Origin: JANXAZ01 sp964504655
Lineage (GTDB): Bacteria > Pseudomonadota > Alphaproteobacteria > Geminicoccales > Geminicoccaceae
Length of the DNA: 64,000 nt
NCBI GenBank assembly: GCA_964504655.1
Contig: CAZDFD010000005.1
Location: 31,410 to 95,409, forward strand
Direction of reading: 5' to 3'
The notes beneath the pieces were generated by a model. The model searched no databases. It worked only from the letters and a program-made list of their open reading frames with translations, and was not told the DNA's origin. A program made the translations under genes and the position numbers. Below are positions 7,639-15,792 of this stretch, one piece after another; within the stretch, counting starts at the first letter, position 1; each line of letters starts with the position of its first letter.

Positions 7639-8910
7639 TCACATCCGACCGATCACCCGCGCCCGGTCGGTCACGGCCGCGATGTCGGGGAAGAGCTCGG
7701 CCTCGACCACGAGCTCACGGGCGAGCGCCAGCGTGCGCCGCTCGCAGCTCGCTCGCCGGTCGGGATCGGCGATCGTCTCCATGTCGGCATTGTGCGCGAG
7801 CCCGAGCGTGCGGCGAATCATCGAGGTACCCGCATAGCCCAGGCTGTCGACGAACAGACGCCGCATGTGGGCCCGCTTCGCCGCGGCCAGCGCCCGCGCG
7901 CCCCCGGGGCCGGCGAAGTGCCCGGCCGGGAAGGCGCCGCCCTTCGCGCTCGTCTCCCACAGCTCCAGGAAGCGCTGCTCGAAGCCGCTCCAGACCGCCT
8001 CGACCGTGGCCAGGATCCACTCCCCGTAGTCGGCCCGCTCGCCCGGGCGGGCCTCGTGGCCGGGCTGGCTCAGACGGCTCATGAGGAGGTTGCCCAGGAG
8101 CTTGCCGACGTCGAAGCCCATGGGTCCCACGAAGGCGAACTCGGGGTCGATGACCCGCGTGTCGGCCTCGGTCACCATGATCGAGCCGGTATGCAGATCG
8201 CCGTGCAGGAGCGCCTGCGACTCGGTGAGGAACTTGAGCTTCAAGAGCGCCACCGCCCGCTTCAAGGGCAGGTCCTCGCGGATCGCCCGCGCCGCCTCGT
8301 CGAGCTGCGGACTGGTCCAGCGATTGCGTGCGTGGACCATGTAGGGATCGGTGAAGATGAGCTCCTCGGTGATCCCGCAGAGCTCGACATTGCCCACGAA
8401 TCGGGCCACGAGCGCCTTCTTCCCAGCCGGCTCGAGGTGCAGGTCCGAGGTGAGGAAGAGGGTGCGCGCCAGATAGTCCGCGATCTGCTCTGCGAAGGTC
8501 GGGAAGTCATGGCCGGCGATCATGCCGCGGCGGAGGATGAGGTGCGGAGCGAGCCGCTCCATGACGATCAGGTAGAGCCGTTCGTCGAAATGCAGCGGCT
8601 CCGGCACCCGACCGGGTGCCAGCGTGTGCTGGATCACGAGCGCCCGGTGCTCGAAGGTCGCCCGCTCGAGGCCCAACGGCCAGCCCTCGCCGACGAGCCG
8701 CACATAGGGCAGGGCCTGCTTGACGCAGACCGACCCGGCCGGTCCGTCGACCAGGAAAACGAGGTTCAGGTTGCCGTCGCCGACCTCGCGGACCCGCCAG
8801 GACTGGGGGTCGCCGCCGAGCCGGGCACGCACCGGGAGGACCCCTGCGAGGTAGGGGGCCACTCCCGCCTCTTCGAGCGCCCGATAGCCGTCCGGTGTCG
8901 CGATCGCCAC
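7639..8910 (-). CDS. mtnK: S-methyl-5-thioribose kinase
   Basis: The product has about 423 residues. It phosphorylates 5-methylthioribose in the methionine salvage pathway. Family blocks are VGDGNLNLVFLV (ATP-binding loop), KQALPYVRLVGEGWPL, the catalytic loop LLHGDLHTGSIMV, the metal-binding VIDPEFAFVGPMGFD, and GTSMIRRTLGLAHNADMETI near the end. Two GTG starts have good GGAGG ribosome sites, at 8910 (chosen, matches usual family length) and 8931. No mtnA or later salvage genes are adjacent, so the rest of the pathway must lie elsewhere. The divergent TPR gene starts about 130 bases away. Confidence 0.93.
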   Translation of the reverse strand: MAIATPDGYRALEEAGVAPYLAGVLPVRARLGGDPQSWRVREVGDGNLNLVFLVDGPAGSVCVKQALPYVRLVGEGWPLGLERATFEHRALVIQHTLAPGRVPEPLHFDERLYLIVMERLAPHLILRRGMIAGHDFPTFAEQIADYLARTLFLTSDLHLEPAGKKALVARFVGNVELCGITEELIFTDPYMVHARNRWTSPQLDEAARAIREDLPLKRAVALLKLKFLTESQALLHGDLHTGSIMVTEADTRVIDPEFAFVGPMGFDVGKLLGNLLMSRLSQPGHEARPGERADYGEWILATVEAVWSGFEQRFLELWETSAKGGAFPAGHFAGPGGARALAAAKRAHMRRLFVDSLGYAGTSMIRRTLGLAHNADMETIADPDRRASCERRTLALARELVVEAELFPDIAAVTDRARVIGRM

Positions 8911-9039
8911 GCCCGCCTCCGCCGAAGCCACCGCCCCGCCTCCGATCCATGCCACGCCGGCCGGCGGCCGGGAAAGGGCTGGACAGGCGCCGGCCGCGCA
9001 TGGTCCACGGCCTCGCAGCCACGCCCCTGTGAGCCGCCG

Positions 9040-10140
9040 ATGCCTCTTCGGGTCCTGCCGCTCCTCCTGCTCCTCTCGCTGCTCGCCGGCGCCGCCGCGG
9101 CGCAGCAGCCGGACGAGACCGACCGGGCCTACCGGCGTGCCGTCCAGCAGCTCGAGGCCGGCAGGCTCGCCGAGGCGGCGCGCGAGTTCGAGCGGGTGCT
9201 GGCGTTGGCCGAGCGGGCGCTCGGGCCGGACGATCCGCGCCTCGCCGTCGACCTCAACAACCTCGGCGAGGTCTATCGCCGCCAGGGCCGGCTGGAGCCG
9301 GCCGCCGAGCTGCTGCGCCGGGCCATCCGGCTCGACGAGGCGGCCGGAGGGCGCAGCCCGGCACTCGCCACGAGCCTCAACAATCTGGGCCTGGTGCTGC
9401 GTGCCCAGGGGCGCCTGGACGCCGCTGCCGACCTCTATCGCCGTGCGCTCGACCTGCTCGAGGGGACCCTCGGGCCCGACCACCCGGACACCGCCCGGGC
9501 GCTCAACAACCTGGCCCAGCTCGAGCTCGAGCGCGGCGATTCGGCGACCGCCCTGCCGCTGCAGGAGCGGGCCGCGGCGATCGCCCGCGCGAGTCTCGGG
9601 CCGAGCCACGCAACGACCCGCGCGATCGAGGCGGCGCTGGTCCGCACCCGGACCGCCGCGACTGCCCGCCCGCCCCGGCCGGCGACGTCGACCGCTGCCC
9701 GGCCGGAGGCGCCGGCCGTAGCCAAGCCGCTCACCGCCCCGCCGCCTGCGATCGCCGCCCGTCCGGCTGCTCCTCCCACGGCCACCGCGCCCGCGCCGGC
9801 CGGGCGGCCGGGGGCGCCGCCGGCCGCACCTCCCCCCACGCCCTCGGTCGCCGCCCGAGCACCTGCCCCATCGCCCGCCGCGGCCGCAGGTCGTGGCTTC
9901 CGCCTGCACCTGGCCTCGACCACGACGCCGGAGCGCATCGCCGGCGAGTGGGCCCGGCTCAAGGCCGCCCATCCGCGCCTGGCCGCTCTCGAACCGTTGC
10001 CGGCCGAGCGCGCCGAGATTCCCGGCCGTGGCGTCTTCTGGCGGCTCGTGGCCGGCCGCTTCGCGAGCCGCGAGGCGGCCGCCGCCGCCTGCGCGCCGCT
10101 CAAGGCCGAGGGCGGCTGGTGCGCGGTGCTCGGGCCCTGA
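9040..10140 (+). CDS. periplasmic TPR and SPOR domain protein
   Basis: The product has 366 residues: signal peptide (1-21, ending AAAQQ), then four or so tetratricopeptide repeats of the kinesin-light-chain type (about 25-190, with repeated LNNLGEVYRRQGR / LNNLGLVLRAQGR / LNNLAQLELERGD), a Pro/Ala-rich disordered linker (about 200-285), and a C-terminal SPOR domain (about 287-366, with FWRLVAGRFASREAAAAAC). SPOR domains bind peptidoglycan stripped of stem peptides at division sites, so this looks like a septal or cell-wall scaffold. Only the general role is inferred. The GNAT-type gene overlaps its 3' end. Confidence 0.85.
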   Translation: MPLRVLPLLLLLSLLAGAAAAQQPDETDRAYRRAVQQLEAGRLAEAAREFERVLALAERALGPDDPRLAVDLNNLGEVYRRQGRLEPAAELLRRAIRLDEAAGGRSPALATSLNNLGLVLRAQGRLDAAADLYRRALDLLEGTLGPDHPDTARALNNLAQLELERGDSATALPLQERAAAIARASLGPSHATTRAIEAALVRTRTAATARPPRPATSTAARPEAPAVAKPLTAPPPAIAARPAAPPTATAPAPAGRPGAPPAAPPPTPSVAARAPAPSPAAAAGRGFRLHLASTTTPERIAGEWARLKAAHPRLAALEPLPAERAEIPGRGVFWRLVAGRFASREAAAAACAPLKAEGGWCAVLGP

Positions 10141-10919
10141 GCGACGACGCCTGCCACGCCGGTCGGGCCGGGCTCCTGGCAGAGGTGGAGGCCGGCCTCG
10201 CGGCGGCGCTCGCCGCGGCCGGCCGGCTCGAACGGCTGGGCGCGCTCGACCTGCACCTCGTGCCGACGGCGCATCCGCTCCTGCGCAGCACCGCCCTGCC
10301 ACGGGAAGAGCCGGAGGATTGGCACGAGGCGCTCGCCGCGCTGGTCGCGGCCGCCCGGGCGGCCGGCTGCCGGCCGCGGGTCGAGCTCGTGGCCGAGCGG
10401 CGGCCGCAGCTGCGGGCGGCACTCGCCCGGGCCGGCTTTCTCCGCCGCCTCGCCGCCCCGCTCCTGGCCGCCCGCCTCGACCGTCCGACCCTCCCGACCG
10501 CCTACTGCCGCTCGCTGACCGCCGACATGCCGAACGAGCTCCTCGATCGGTTCCTCGTGCACCAGCACGCGGTGTTCGGCGAGGCCCCGCCGGGCGCCGC
10601 CGAGCGCGCCTTCTGGCGCGAGTGCCTCGGCCGCGGCGAGCTGCGCAGCTGGACCGTCCTCGAGGCCGACCGGCCGGTCGCCGCCGCCTCGCTCCTGGGC
10701 GGCCCACCCACGGCCGAGCTGGCCGGCCTCTGGACCCTGCCCGACCGCCGACGGCGGGGCTACGGCCGGACCGTCGCCAGCGCGGTTCTGGCCGGCCACG
10801 TCGCGACCGGCGGACGGATCGTCTGGGCGGTCGCCTGCGATGCCGCCTCGGCAGCGCTCCTCGCGGGCCTGGGCCTGAGCCGCGCCGGCACCTTCGAGCT
10901 CTGGGAGCGCGCGCCCTGA
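10119..10919 (+). CDS. GNAT-family N-acetyltransferase
   Basis: The C-terminal half carries the acetyl-CoA-binding GNAT motif A, with LAGLWTLPDRRRRGYGRTVA containing the R-R-x-G-Y-G pyrophosphate loop. ACDAASAALLAGLGLSRAG follows and is typical of motif B. The N-terminal half is a degenerate second GNAT-like domain. The start is uncertain: GTG at 10119 overlaps the TPR-SPOR gene by 22 bases, and GTG at 10185 is an alternative that loses the first 22 residues. Acetyl acceptor unknown. Confidence 0.7.
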   Translation: MRGARALSDDACHAGRAGLLAEVEAGLAAALAAAGRLERLGALDLHLVPTAHPLLRSTALPREEPEDWHEALAALVAAARAAGCRPRVELVAERRPQLRAALARAGFLRRLAAPLLAARLDRPTLPTAYCRSLTADMPNELLDRFLVHQHAVFGEAPPGAAERAFWRECLGRGELRSWTVLEADRPVAAASLLGGPPTAELAGLWTLPDRRRRGYGRTVASAVLAGHVATGGRIVWAVACDAASAALLAGLGLSRAGTFELWERAP

Positions 10920-10944
10920 GCGCGGCCCGCCCTCCGACCATTCG

Positions 10945-11415
10945 TCAGTTCGGTACGGCGACCTTGCGCGGCCGCCGCGGCCGTGGCCGCTCGGCCGCCG
11001 GCTCGGGGGCGGGGGAGTCGGGCGAGGCGGGGTCCGGCGCCGCCGCCGGTGCCGCCTCGGGCACGCGGCCAGGCACCGTCTCGAGGGCCCGACCGAGCTC
11101 CGTGAGCACCGCCTGCTGGGCCTCGACCACGATGCGCTGCATCTGGCCGACCTCCTGGCCGATCCGCTCGAGCAGCGCCGCCATGCGGCCGACCTGATCC
11201 TGGAGCGCGTCGGTCGACGGCACGCCGCCCGCCAGGGGTGTGCCGGCCAGTAGGTCATGCAACGCCGCGCGGGTCAGCTCGGCCTGGCGCTCGGCGCAGC
11301 CACGCGCCGCCTCGGCGACGATCCGGCTGGTCCGGGCGAAGGCCTCGAGCAGGCGCTGCTGGGTGCTCAGCAGCTCGCCGAGATCGGCGGAGGAGGGGCT
11401 GATCGGGTCGGGCAT
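10945..11415 (-). CDS. phasin-like granule-associated protein
   Basis: The product has 156 residues, is helical and low in aromatic residues. The core (about 10-105) is an amphipathic coiled helix with many Leu, Ala, Gln and Glu, followed by a Pro/Ala-rich tail ending in basic RPRPRRPRK. This matches the layout of phasins, which coat polyhydroxyalkanoate granules; the basic tail could contact DNA or the granule surface. Phasin families are weakly conserved, so the call rests on composition plus a PhaR-type site just upstream. ATG at 11415 has GGAAG before it; the longer reading to 11505 is Arg/Ser/Cys-rich and unlikely. Confidence 0.6.
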   Translation of the reverse strand: MPDPISPSSADLGELLSTQQRLLEAFARTSRIVAEAARGCAERQAELTRAALHDLLAGTPLAGGVPSTDALQDQVGRMAALLERIGQEVGQMQRIVVEAQQAVLTELGRALETVPGRVPEAAPAAAPDPASPDSPAPEPAAERPRPRRPRKVAVPN

Positions 11416-11438
11416 CTGGGCTTCCGCGGTCGCTCTTG

Positions 11439-11451
11439 TTGCAGTGCAGCA
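11439..11451 (-). promoter_or_regulatory. putative PhaR operator upstream of the phasin-like gene
   Basis: TTGCAGTGCAGCA on the plus strand, or TGCTGCACTGCAA read towards the gene, contains CTGC-N3-GCA. This nearly matches the CTGC-N3-GCAG type of site reported for the PHA-synthesis repressor PhaR in alphaproteobacteria. It lies 24 bases upstream of the phasin-like ATG, where a repressor would block transcription until PHA granules titrate it. Confidence 0.5.
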
Positions 11452-11528
11452 CGATAGCCCGCGCCCGGTCGATCGGCAATCCCGTCGGCTGGCAGCCGAT
11501 GCCACGGGGGCGCGTCGAATCGATGTGA

Positions 11529-11606
11529 GTTAGCTCATTGGTTGATCGAGCTGCAAGGAACTAACCTGCGGGCGAATGAACGATCTGTTAACCTCGACGG
11601 GTTAGC
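11529..11606. promoter_or_regulatory. cluster of GTTAGC/TAACC repeats upstream of the sugar-transferase gene
   Basis: This AT-rich island in otherwise GC-rich DNA holds GTTAGC (11529), CTAACC (11561), GTTAACC (11587-11593) and GGTTAGC (11600-11606). The last two form an imperfect inverted repeat with a six-base spacer. The cluster ends 46 bases before the ATG at 11652 and could be an operator or promoter region; no known regulator is assigned. Confidence 0.35.
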
Positions 11607-11651
11607 GAGGAGCCGGGACGCTCGGAGGGGCTAGGGAGCGAGAGCGGAGCG

Positions 11652-13127
11652 ATGCGCGAGACCGCGACCGAGGCAACGTCAATCGACTCCGCCACGGGCC
11701 TCGACCGGCCGGTGGACGGGCACACCCACGACTGGCTGTCGCCCGAGGTGCTGAGCGGTCTGGTGCGCGCCGCAGACGCGGCGATCCTCCTCGCCAGCGG
11801 CCTGCTCGCCGCGGCTCTGGTCGACGCCGAACCGGCGCGCCACGCGCTCCTGCCCTGGGCGCTCGCCGTGGGCCTTCTGCTCGGCCTGCCCTTCTGCCAG
11901 CTCACCGGGACCTATGGCGAGCGCCGCCGGCTCGACATGGCGGGCCAGGCCGGCCGTGTGCTGGCCGGTTGGGGCCTCGCCGTGCTGGCGCTCGCGGCCC
12001 TGGTCGCCGGCACCGGCACGGCGGCTTGGCTGCCGGGCGGCTGGCTGCCCGCCTGGGGCGTAGGCGCTGCCGCGGGCCTGCTCCTCCTGCGTCTGGCGCT
12101 GGCTGTCCAGGTCGGCAGCTGGCGACGGGCCGGCCGGCTCGGCCGCAACACCGTCGTGGTCGGCGCCGGCGAGCTCGGCCAGCGCTTCGTTGCGCAGGTC
12201 CGCGCCCGCGATCGCGGCGTGCGGCTGATCGGTCTGTTCGACGACCGCCGCGACCGGGTGCCCGAGTACGTCGGCGGATTCCCGGTGCTCGGCACGCTCG
12301 ACGATCTCGTGGTGTTCGCCCGACGGCACCGGGTCGACGAGGTGGTGGTGGCGCTGCCCTGGAGCGCCGAGGGGCGCCTGCTCGACTGTCTCAAGAAGCT
12401 GCGCGCGCTGCCCGCCGACGTCCGCCTTTGCACCGATCTGATCGGCTTCCACCTGCCGCATCGCGGCCTGGGTCACGTCGCCGGCCTGCCGGTGCTGCAT
12501 GTCTTCGAGCGGCCGATGGGCGGCGCGGCGCTGCTCGCCAAGACGATCGAGGACAGGCTCCTCGCGGCGGTGGCGCTGCTCGCGCTCGCCCCGCTCCTGG
12601 CGACGATCGCCCTGGCCGTTCGGTTGAGCTCGCCCGGGCCGGCACTCTACCGCCAGAAGCGGTGGGGCTTCAACGGCGAGGTCATCGAGGTGCTCAAGTT
12701 CCGCACCATGCACCGCGCCGCCTGCGACGACGGCACCGAGCCCGGGCTCGGCCACACCCGCCGCGACGACCCGCGGGTGACGTCACTCGGTGCCTTCCTC
12801 AGGCGCACCAGCCTGGACGAGCTGCCGCAGCTCTGGAACGTGCTCAAGGGCCAGATGTCGCTGGTCGGCCCGCGGCCGCACGCGGTCGCCCACAACGAGC
12901 GCTACGCCGAGCAGATCGACCGCTACCTGGCCCGCCATCGGGTCAAGCCGGGCATCACCGGCTGGGCGCAGGTGCAGGGCTGCCGCGGCGAAGTCCGCAC
13001 CCTCGAGGACATGCAGCGGCGGGTCGAGCACGACCTCTACTACATCCAGAACTGGTCGCTCGCCCTCGACCTCGAGATCCTCGCTCGCACGCTGGCTCTG
13101 GGCGCGCGCGATCCGCGCGCCTATTGA
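11652..13127 (+). CDS. undecaprenyl-phosphate glucose phosphotransferase (WcaJ/ExoY-type)
   Basis: The product has 491 residues. It transfers a sugar-1-phosphate, usually glucose, from UDP-sugar to undecaprenyl phosphate at the inner membrane, starting exopolysaccharide synthesis. Layout: N-terminal membrane bundle (four or five helices, about 35-155), a Rossmann-like CoA-binding domain (TVVVGAGELGQRFVAQ about 167), another helix near 300, and the C-terminal Bac_transf domain with QKRWGFNGEVIEVLKFRTMH, DELPQLWNVLKGQMSLVGPRP and VKPGITGWAQVQG. A purine-rich GAGCGGAG site precedes the ATG. It may feed the O-antigen ligase-type protein at 274. The repeat-rich leader suggests individual regulation. 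Confidence 0.92.
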   Translation: MRETATEATSIDSATGLDRPVDGHTHDWLSPEVLSGLVRAADAAILLASGLLAAALVDAEPARHALLPWALAVGLLLGLPFCQLTGTYGERRRLDMAGQAGRVLAGWGLAVLALAALVAGTGTAAWLPGGWLPAWGVGAAAGLLLLRLALAVQVGSWRRAGRLGRNTVVVGAGELGQRFVAQVRARDRGVRLIGLFDDRRDRVPEYVGGFPVLGTLDDLVVFARRHRVDEVVVALPWSAEGRLLDCLKKLRALPADVRLCTDLIGFHLPHRGLGHVAGLPVLHVFERPMGGAALLAKTIEDRLLAAVALLALAPLLATIALAVRLSSPGPALYRQKRWGFNGEVIEVLKFRTMHRAACDDGTEPGLGHTRRDDPRVTSLGAFLRRTSLDELPQLWNVLKGQMSLVGPRPHAVAHNERYAEQIDRYLARHRVKPGITGWAQVQGCRGEVRTLEDMQRRVEHDLYYIQNWSLALDLEILARTLALGARDPRAY

Positions 13128-13198
13128 GGAGCCCTGGGCCGGGTCCGGCCCCGGCCGGCGCCGGGCCGGCCGCCCGGAGTACCCTCGCGGAGCCGTCG

Positions 13199-13696
13199 AT
13201 GCCCGTCTCGCCGGAGCTGTTCGTCGCGGGGATGCGGCTGCACGCAGCGGGCGTCACCGTGGTCACCACGCTCCATCTCGGCCGACGCGCCGGGCTGACC
13301 GCCACCTCGGTGTGCTCGGTTTCGGCCGAGCCGCCGCAGATCCTGGTCTGCGTCAATCGCGAGGCCGACGCCAACGCCCCGATCCACGCCAGCCGGCGGT
13401 TCTGCGTCAACGTCCTCGCGGCCGACCAGCACCGGCTCGCCGACCGCTTCGCCGGCCGGTTCGGCGACGTCGGTGAGGTCCGCTTCGCCGAGGGCGGGTG
13501 GACCCGGCTGGCGACCGGTGCGCCGGTGCTGGAGGGCTGCCGCGCGAGCTTCGACTGCAGCGTCGTGGCCGTCCTCGAGGCCGGCACCCACACGATCTTC
13601 GTAGGCCTGGTCGAGGCGGTCGCGGTCCGCCCCGAGCTCGCGCCCCTGGTCTACCACGAGGGCGAGTACGGCCTCGTGGCGCAGCTCGCGGGCTGA
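13199..13696 (+). CDS. flavin reductase family protein (FMN-binding)
   Basis: The product has 165 residues, the usual length. It would reduce FMN or FAD with NAD(P)H to supply a monooxygenase. Family blocks: AGVTVVTTLH near the start, GLTATSVCSVSAEPPQILVCVN for flavin binding, then FCVNVLAADQHRLADRFAG and HTIFVGLVEAV. ATG at 13199 follows AGCCGTCG; no strong ribosome site is visible. No partner oxygenase is adjacent, so its substrate system is unknown. Confidence 0.9.
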   Translation: MPVSPELFVAGMRLHAAGVTVVTTLHLGRRAGLTATSVCSVSAEPPQILVCVNREADANAPIHASRRFCVNVLAADQHRLADRFAGRFGDVGEVRFAEGGWTRLATGAPVLEGCRASFDCSVVAVLEAGTHTIFVGLVEAVAVRPELAPLVYHEGEYGLVAQLAG

Positions 13697-13697
13697 G

Positions 13698-13716
13698 CGC
13701 GGCCGTGCCGGCCGCG
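13698..13716. terminator. hairpin between convergent genes, likely bidirectional terminator
   Basis: CGCGGCCG and CGGCCGCG form an 8-bp perfect stem with a 3-base loop, just after the flavin reductase stop and 11 bases from the threonine aldolase stop. There is no strong T-run on either side. Confidence 0.5.
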
Positions 13717-13727
13717 GCAGCGTCGGC

Positions 13728-14768
13728 TCAGGCCGCGAGCGCCGCCCGCGCCGCCGCGATCGCCCGCTCGATGCCGGTCCGGTCGACGTCCAGGTGGGTG
13801 ACCGCGCGCACCCGGCGCGGGCCCATGGCGCCCATCCGCACACCGTGCGCCGCCAGGCGCTCGACGAAGCCGCGGGCATCGAGATCGGGGCGGGTCACCT
13901 CGAGGAAGACGATGTTGGTGGGCGGCTCTCGGCTCTCGAGCCGCAGGCCCGGCAGCGCCGCGAGGCCCGCCGCCAGCAGCCGGGCGTTGGCGTGGTCCTC
14001 CTCCAGTCGGTCCCAATGGTGGCGGAGCGCGTGCCGGCAGGCCGCCGCCAGCACCCCTGCCTGGCGCATCGCCCCGCCGACCATCTGCTTGTAGCGCCAA
14101 GCCTCGGCGATGAACTCGGCCGAGCCCGCGAGCGCCGCGCCGACCGGCGCCCCGAGCCCCTTGGAGAAGTCGATCCAGCAGGAATCGAAGGCCGCGCAGT
14201 AGTGCGCCGCCGGCACGCCGCTCGCCACCACGGCGTTGGCGAGCCGGGCCCCGTCGAGGTGCAGCAGGAGGCCGTGCCCGCGCGCGACCGCGGCCACCTC
14301 TTCGATCCGCGCGAGCGGCCAGACCGTGCCGCCCGCCAGGTTGGCGGTCTGCTCGACCGAGACCAGCCTCGAGCGCGGCGCGTGCCGGTTGGTGGTGCGG
14401 ATCCGCGCCGCCAGCTGCGCGCCGGTGAACACGCCCTGGTCGCCATCGAGGGGGGTCAGCATCACACCGGCCCAGGCGGCGGGGCCGCCGGCCTCGGCCT
14501 GGATAGGGTGGGCCGTGCGGTCGAGCAGCACCTCCTCGCCACGCCGGCAGTGCACGCAGATGGCGATTTCGTTGCACATCGTGCCCGACGGCAGGAACAC
14601 CGCCGCCTCCTTGCCGAGCAGGGCCGCCACCTCGGCGCAGAGGGCGTTGACCTCGGGGTCCTCGAAGGCCTGCTCGTCGCCGACCTCGGCCTCGGCCATC
14701 GCCCGCCGCATCGCGGCGGTCGGCCGCGTGCGGGTGTCGCTGTAGAGATCGACGGTGATCGGTGTCAC
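13728..14768 (-). CDS. ltaE: low-specificity L-threonine aldolase
   Basis: The product has 346 residues. This PLP enzyme cleaves threonine or allo-threonine to glycine and acetaldehyde. It shows the N-terminal DLYSDTRTRPTAAMRRAM, EAAVFLPSGTMCNEIAI, HLDGARLANA (PLP ring contact) and the PLP-lysine region FSKGLGAPVGAALAG. The GTG at 14768 has GGGGAG seven bases upstream; the longer open frame to 14855 begins with unrelated sequence. It is convergent with the flavin reductase gene. Confidence 0.93.
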   Translation of the reverse strand: MTPITVDLYSDTRTRPTAAMRRAMAEAEVGDEQAFEDPEVNALCAEVAALLGKEAAVFLPSGTMCNEIAICVHCRRGEEVLLDRTAHPIQAEAGGPAAWAGVMLTPLDGDQGVFTGAQLAARIRTTNRHAPRSRLVSVEQTANLAGGTVWPLARIEEVAAVARGHGLLLHLDGARLANAVVASGVPAAHYCAAFDSCWIDFSKGLGAPVGAALAGSAEFIAEAWRYKQMVGGAMRQAGVLAAACRHALRHHWDRLEEDHANARLLAAGLAALPGLRLESREPPTNIVFLEVTRPDLDARGFVERLAAHGVRMGAMGPRRVRAVTHLDVDRTGIERAIAAARAALAA

Positions 14769-14887
14769 TGCGGTTCTCCCCGAGCGCGGCCACACTACGA
14801 AAGATCGAGGCGAAGCGGTGCGATCATCGAGAGCTCGCCAAGTCGCGCGCAGCATGCGTGCCGACGCGGCGGTCAGGGAGTGGGGCG

Positions 14888-15784
14888 ATGGCAGGGCAGC
14901 TCGCGATCTTCTGGACCCCGGCGGGGATCACCCTCGATGCCCTTGGCAGCAAGCAGCTGGTCGACGTCACCGACGGCGATACGCCGAACATCCGGATGCC
15001 GATCCGCATGCTCTCGATCGACACGCCCGAGACCTATCCGGATGGCCCGCGTCTCGATGTGGCGTTCGCGGCCCTCGCCCCATGGATCGAGGGCGGCCGC
15101 GCGCCGATCGACCCCGTGCTCGCCCGAGCGCTCTTGCCGAAGCTGCGGGCGCCGCAGCCCGTGACCCGCCACAAGGCGATGGGCGAGCAGGCCAAGGAGG
15201 CCTTCCGCCGTCTGCTCGACGAGCGGCTGGTGCGGCCCGACGGCTCGCGCCGAACGCTGTTCCTGCGCACCGCCGACCAACCGTTCGACAAAAACGGCCG
15301 TCTCCTGGCCTATGTGGCGCCGAACTATTCCAAGGCGGAGCTCGACAGCATGTCCCGCCGCCAGCGGGCGACCTTCAACCTCCTCCTGGTCGAGGCAGGC
15401 TGGGCCGCTCCCTTCGTGCTCTATCCGGGCATCCCGGGCGAGCTCGATCTCCCCGTCTTCCATGCGGCGGCGCGCGAGGCCATCGCCCGAAAGCTCGGGA
15501 TCTGGTCGGATCCGACCCTGCTCCTGCCCTACGAGTTCCGCGCGCTCGAGCGGCTCGCCCAGCTGAAGGCCCGGCTCGACAAGGGCGAGAAGGTGGCTAC
15601 TGCCGAGCTCTGGTCGTGGACCAGCCGCTACTGCGCCGACATGACGACCCGGCTCCTCTACCGGCCACACCGCTATTGCGAGGTCGCGCCGGAGGATCGT
15701 CTGTTCATCTGGCCGGAGGACGTTCGTGACGCGGCCGCGAAGCTCGGGCTCGCGCCCGCCCCCTCGACGGTGGCGGTCGGCTGA
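14888..15784 (+). CDS. staphylococcal-nuclease-like (SNase/TNase fold) protein
   Basis: The product has 298 residues and no signal peptide. VDVTDGDTPNIRMPIRMLSIDTPET (residues about 22-46) matches the SNase core, in which DGDT and R-x-x-x-I-D-T-P-E supply the calcium-binding and catalytic residues. A later Arg-rich part (LFLRTADQPFDKNGRLLAYV, then LLLVEAGWAAPFVLYPG) fits the second half of the fold, where the Gly-R-x-LAYV strand is characteristic. A C-terminal extension (about 195-298) rich in Trp, Tyr and Leu is unfamiliar. Without a leader it should act in the cytoplasm. The start at 14888 gives a short clean N-terminus. Not a textbook family member. Confidence 0.65.
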   Translation: MAGQLAIFWTPAGITLDALGSKQLVDVTDGDTPNIRMPIRMLSIDTPETYPDGPRLDVAFAALAPWIEGGRAPIDPVLARALLPKLRAPQPVTRHKAMGEQAKEAFRRLLDERLVRPDGSRRTLFLRTADQPFDKNGRLLAYVAPNYSKAELDSMSRRQRATFNLLLVEAGWAAPFVLYPGIPGELDLPVFHAAAREAIARKLGIWSDPTLLLPYEFRALERLAQLKARLDKGEKVATAELWSWTSRYCADMTTRLLYRPHRYCEVAPEDRLFIWPEDVRDAAAKLGLAPAPSTVAVG

Positions 15785-15792
15785 GCCCTCGC

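Noticed and set aside
7639..10941. 1100-residue open frame on the minus strand covering mtnK and the TPR-SPOR region
   Set aside because: Only its C-terminal 423 residues match a family (MtnK). The rest is Arg/Gly/Pro-rich antisense of the TPR-SPOR and GNAT genes.
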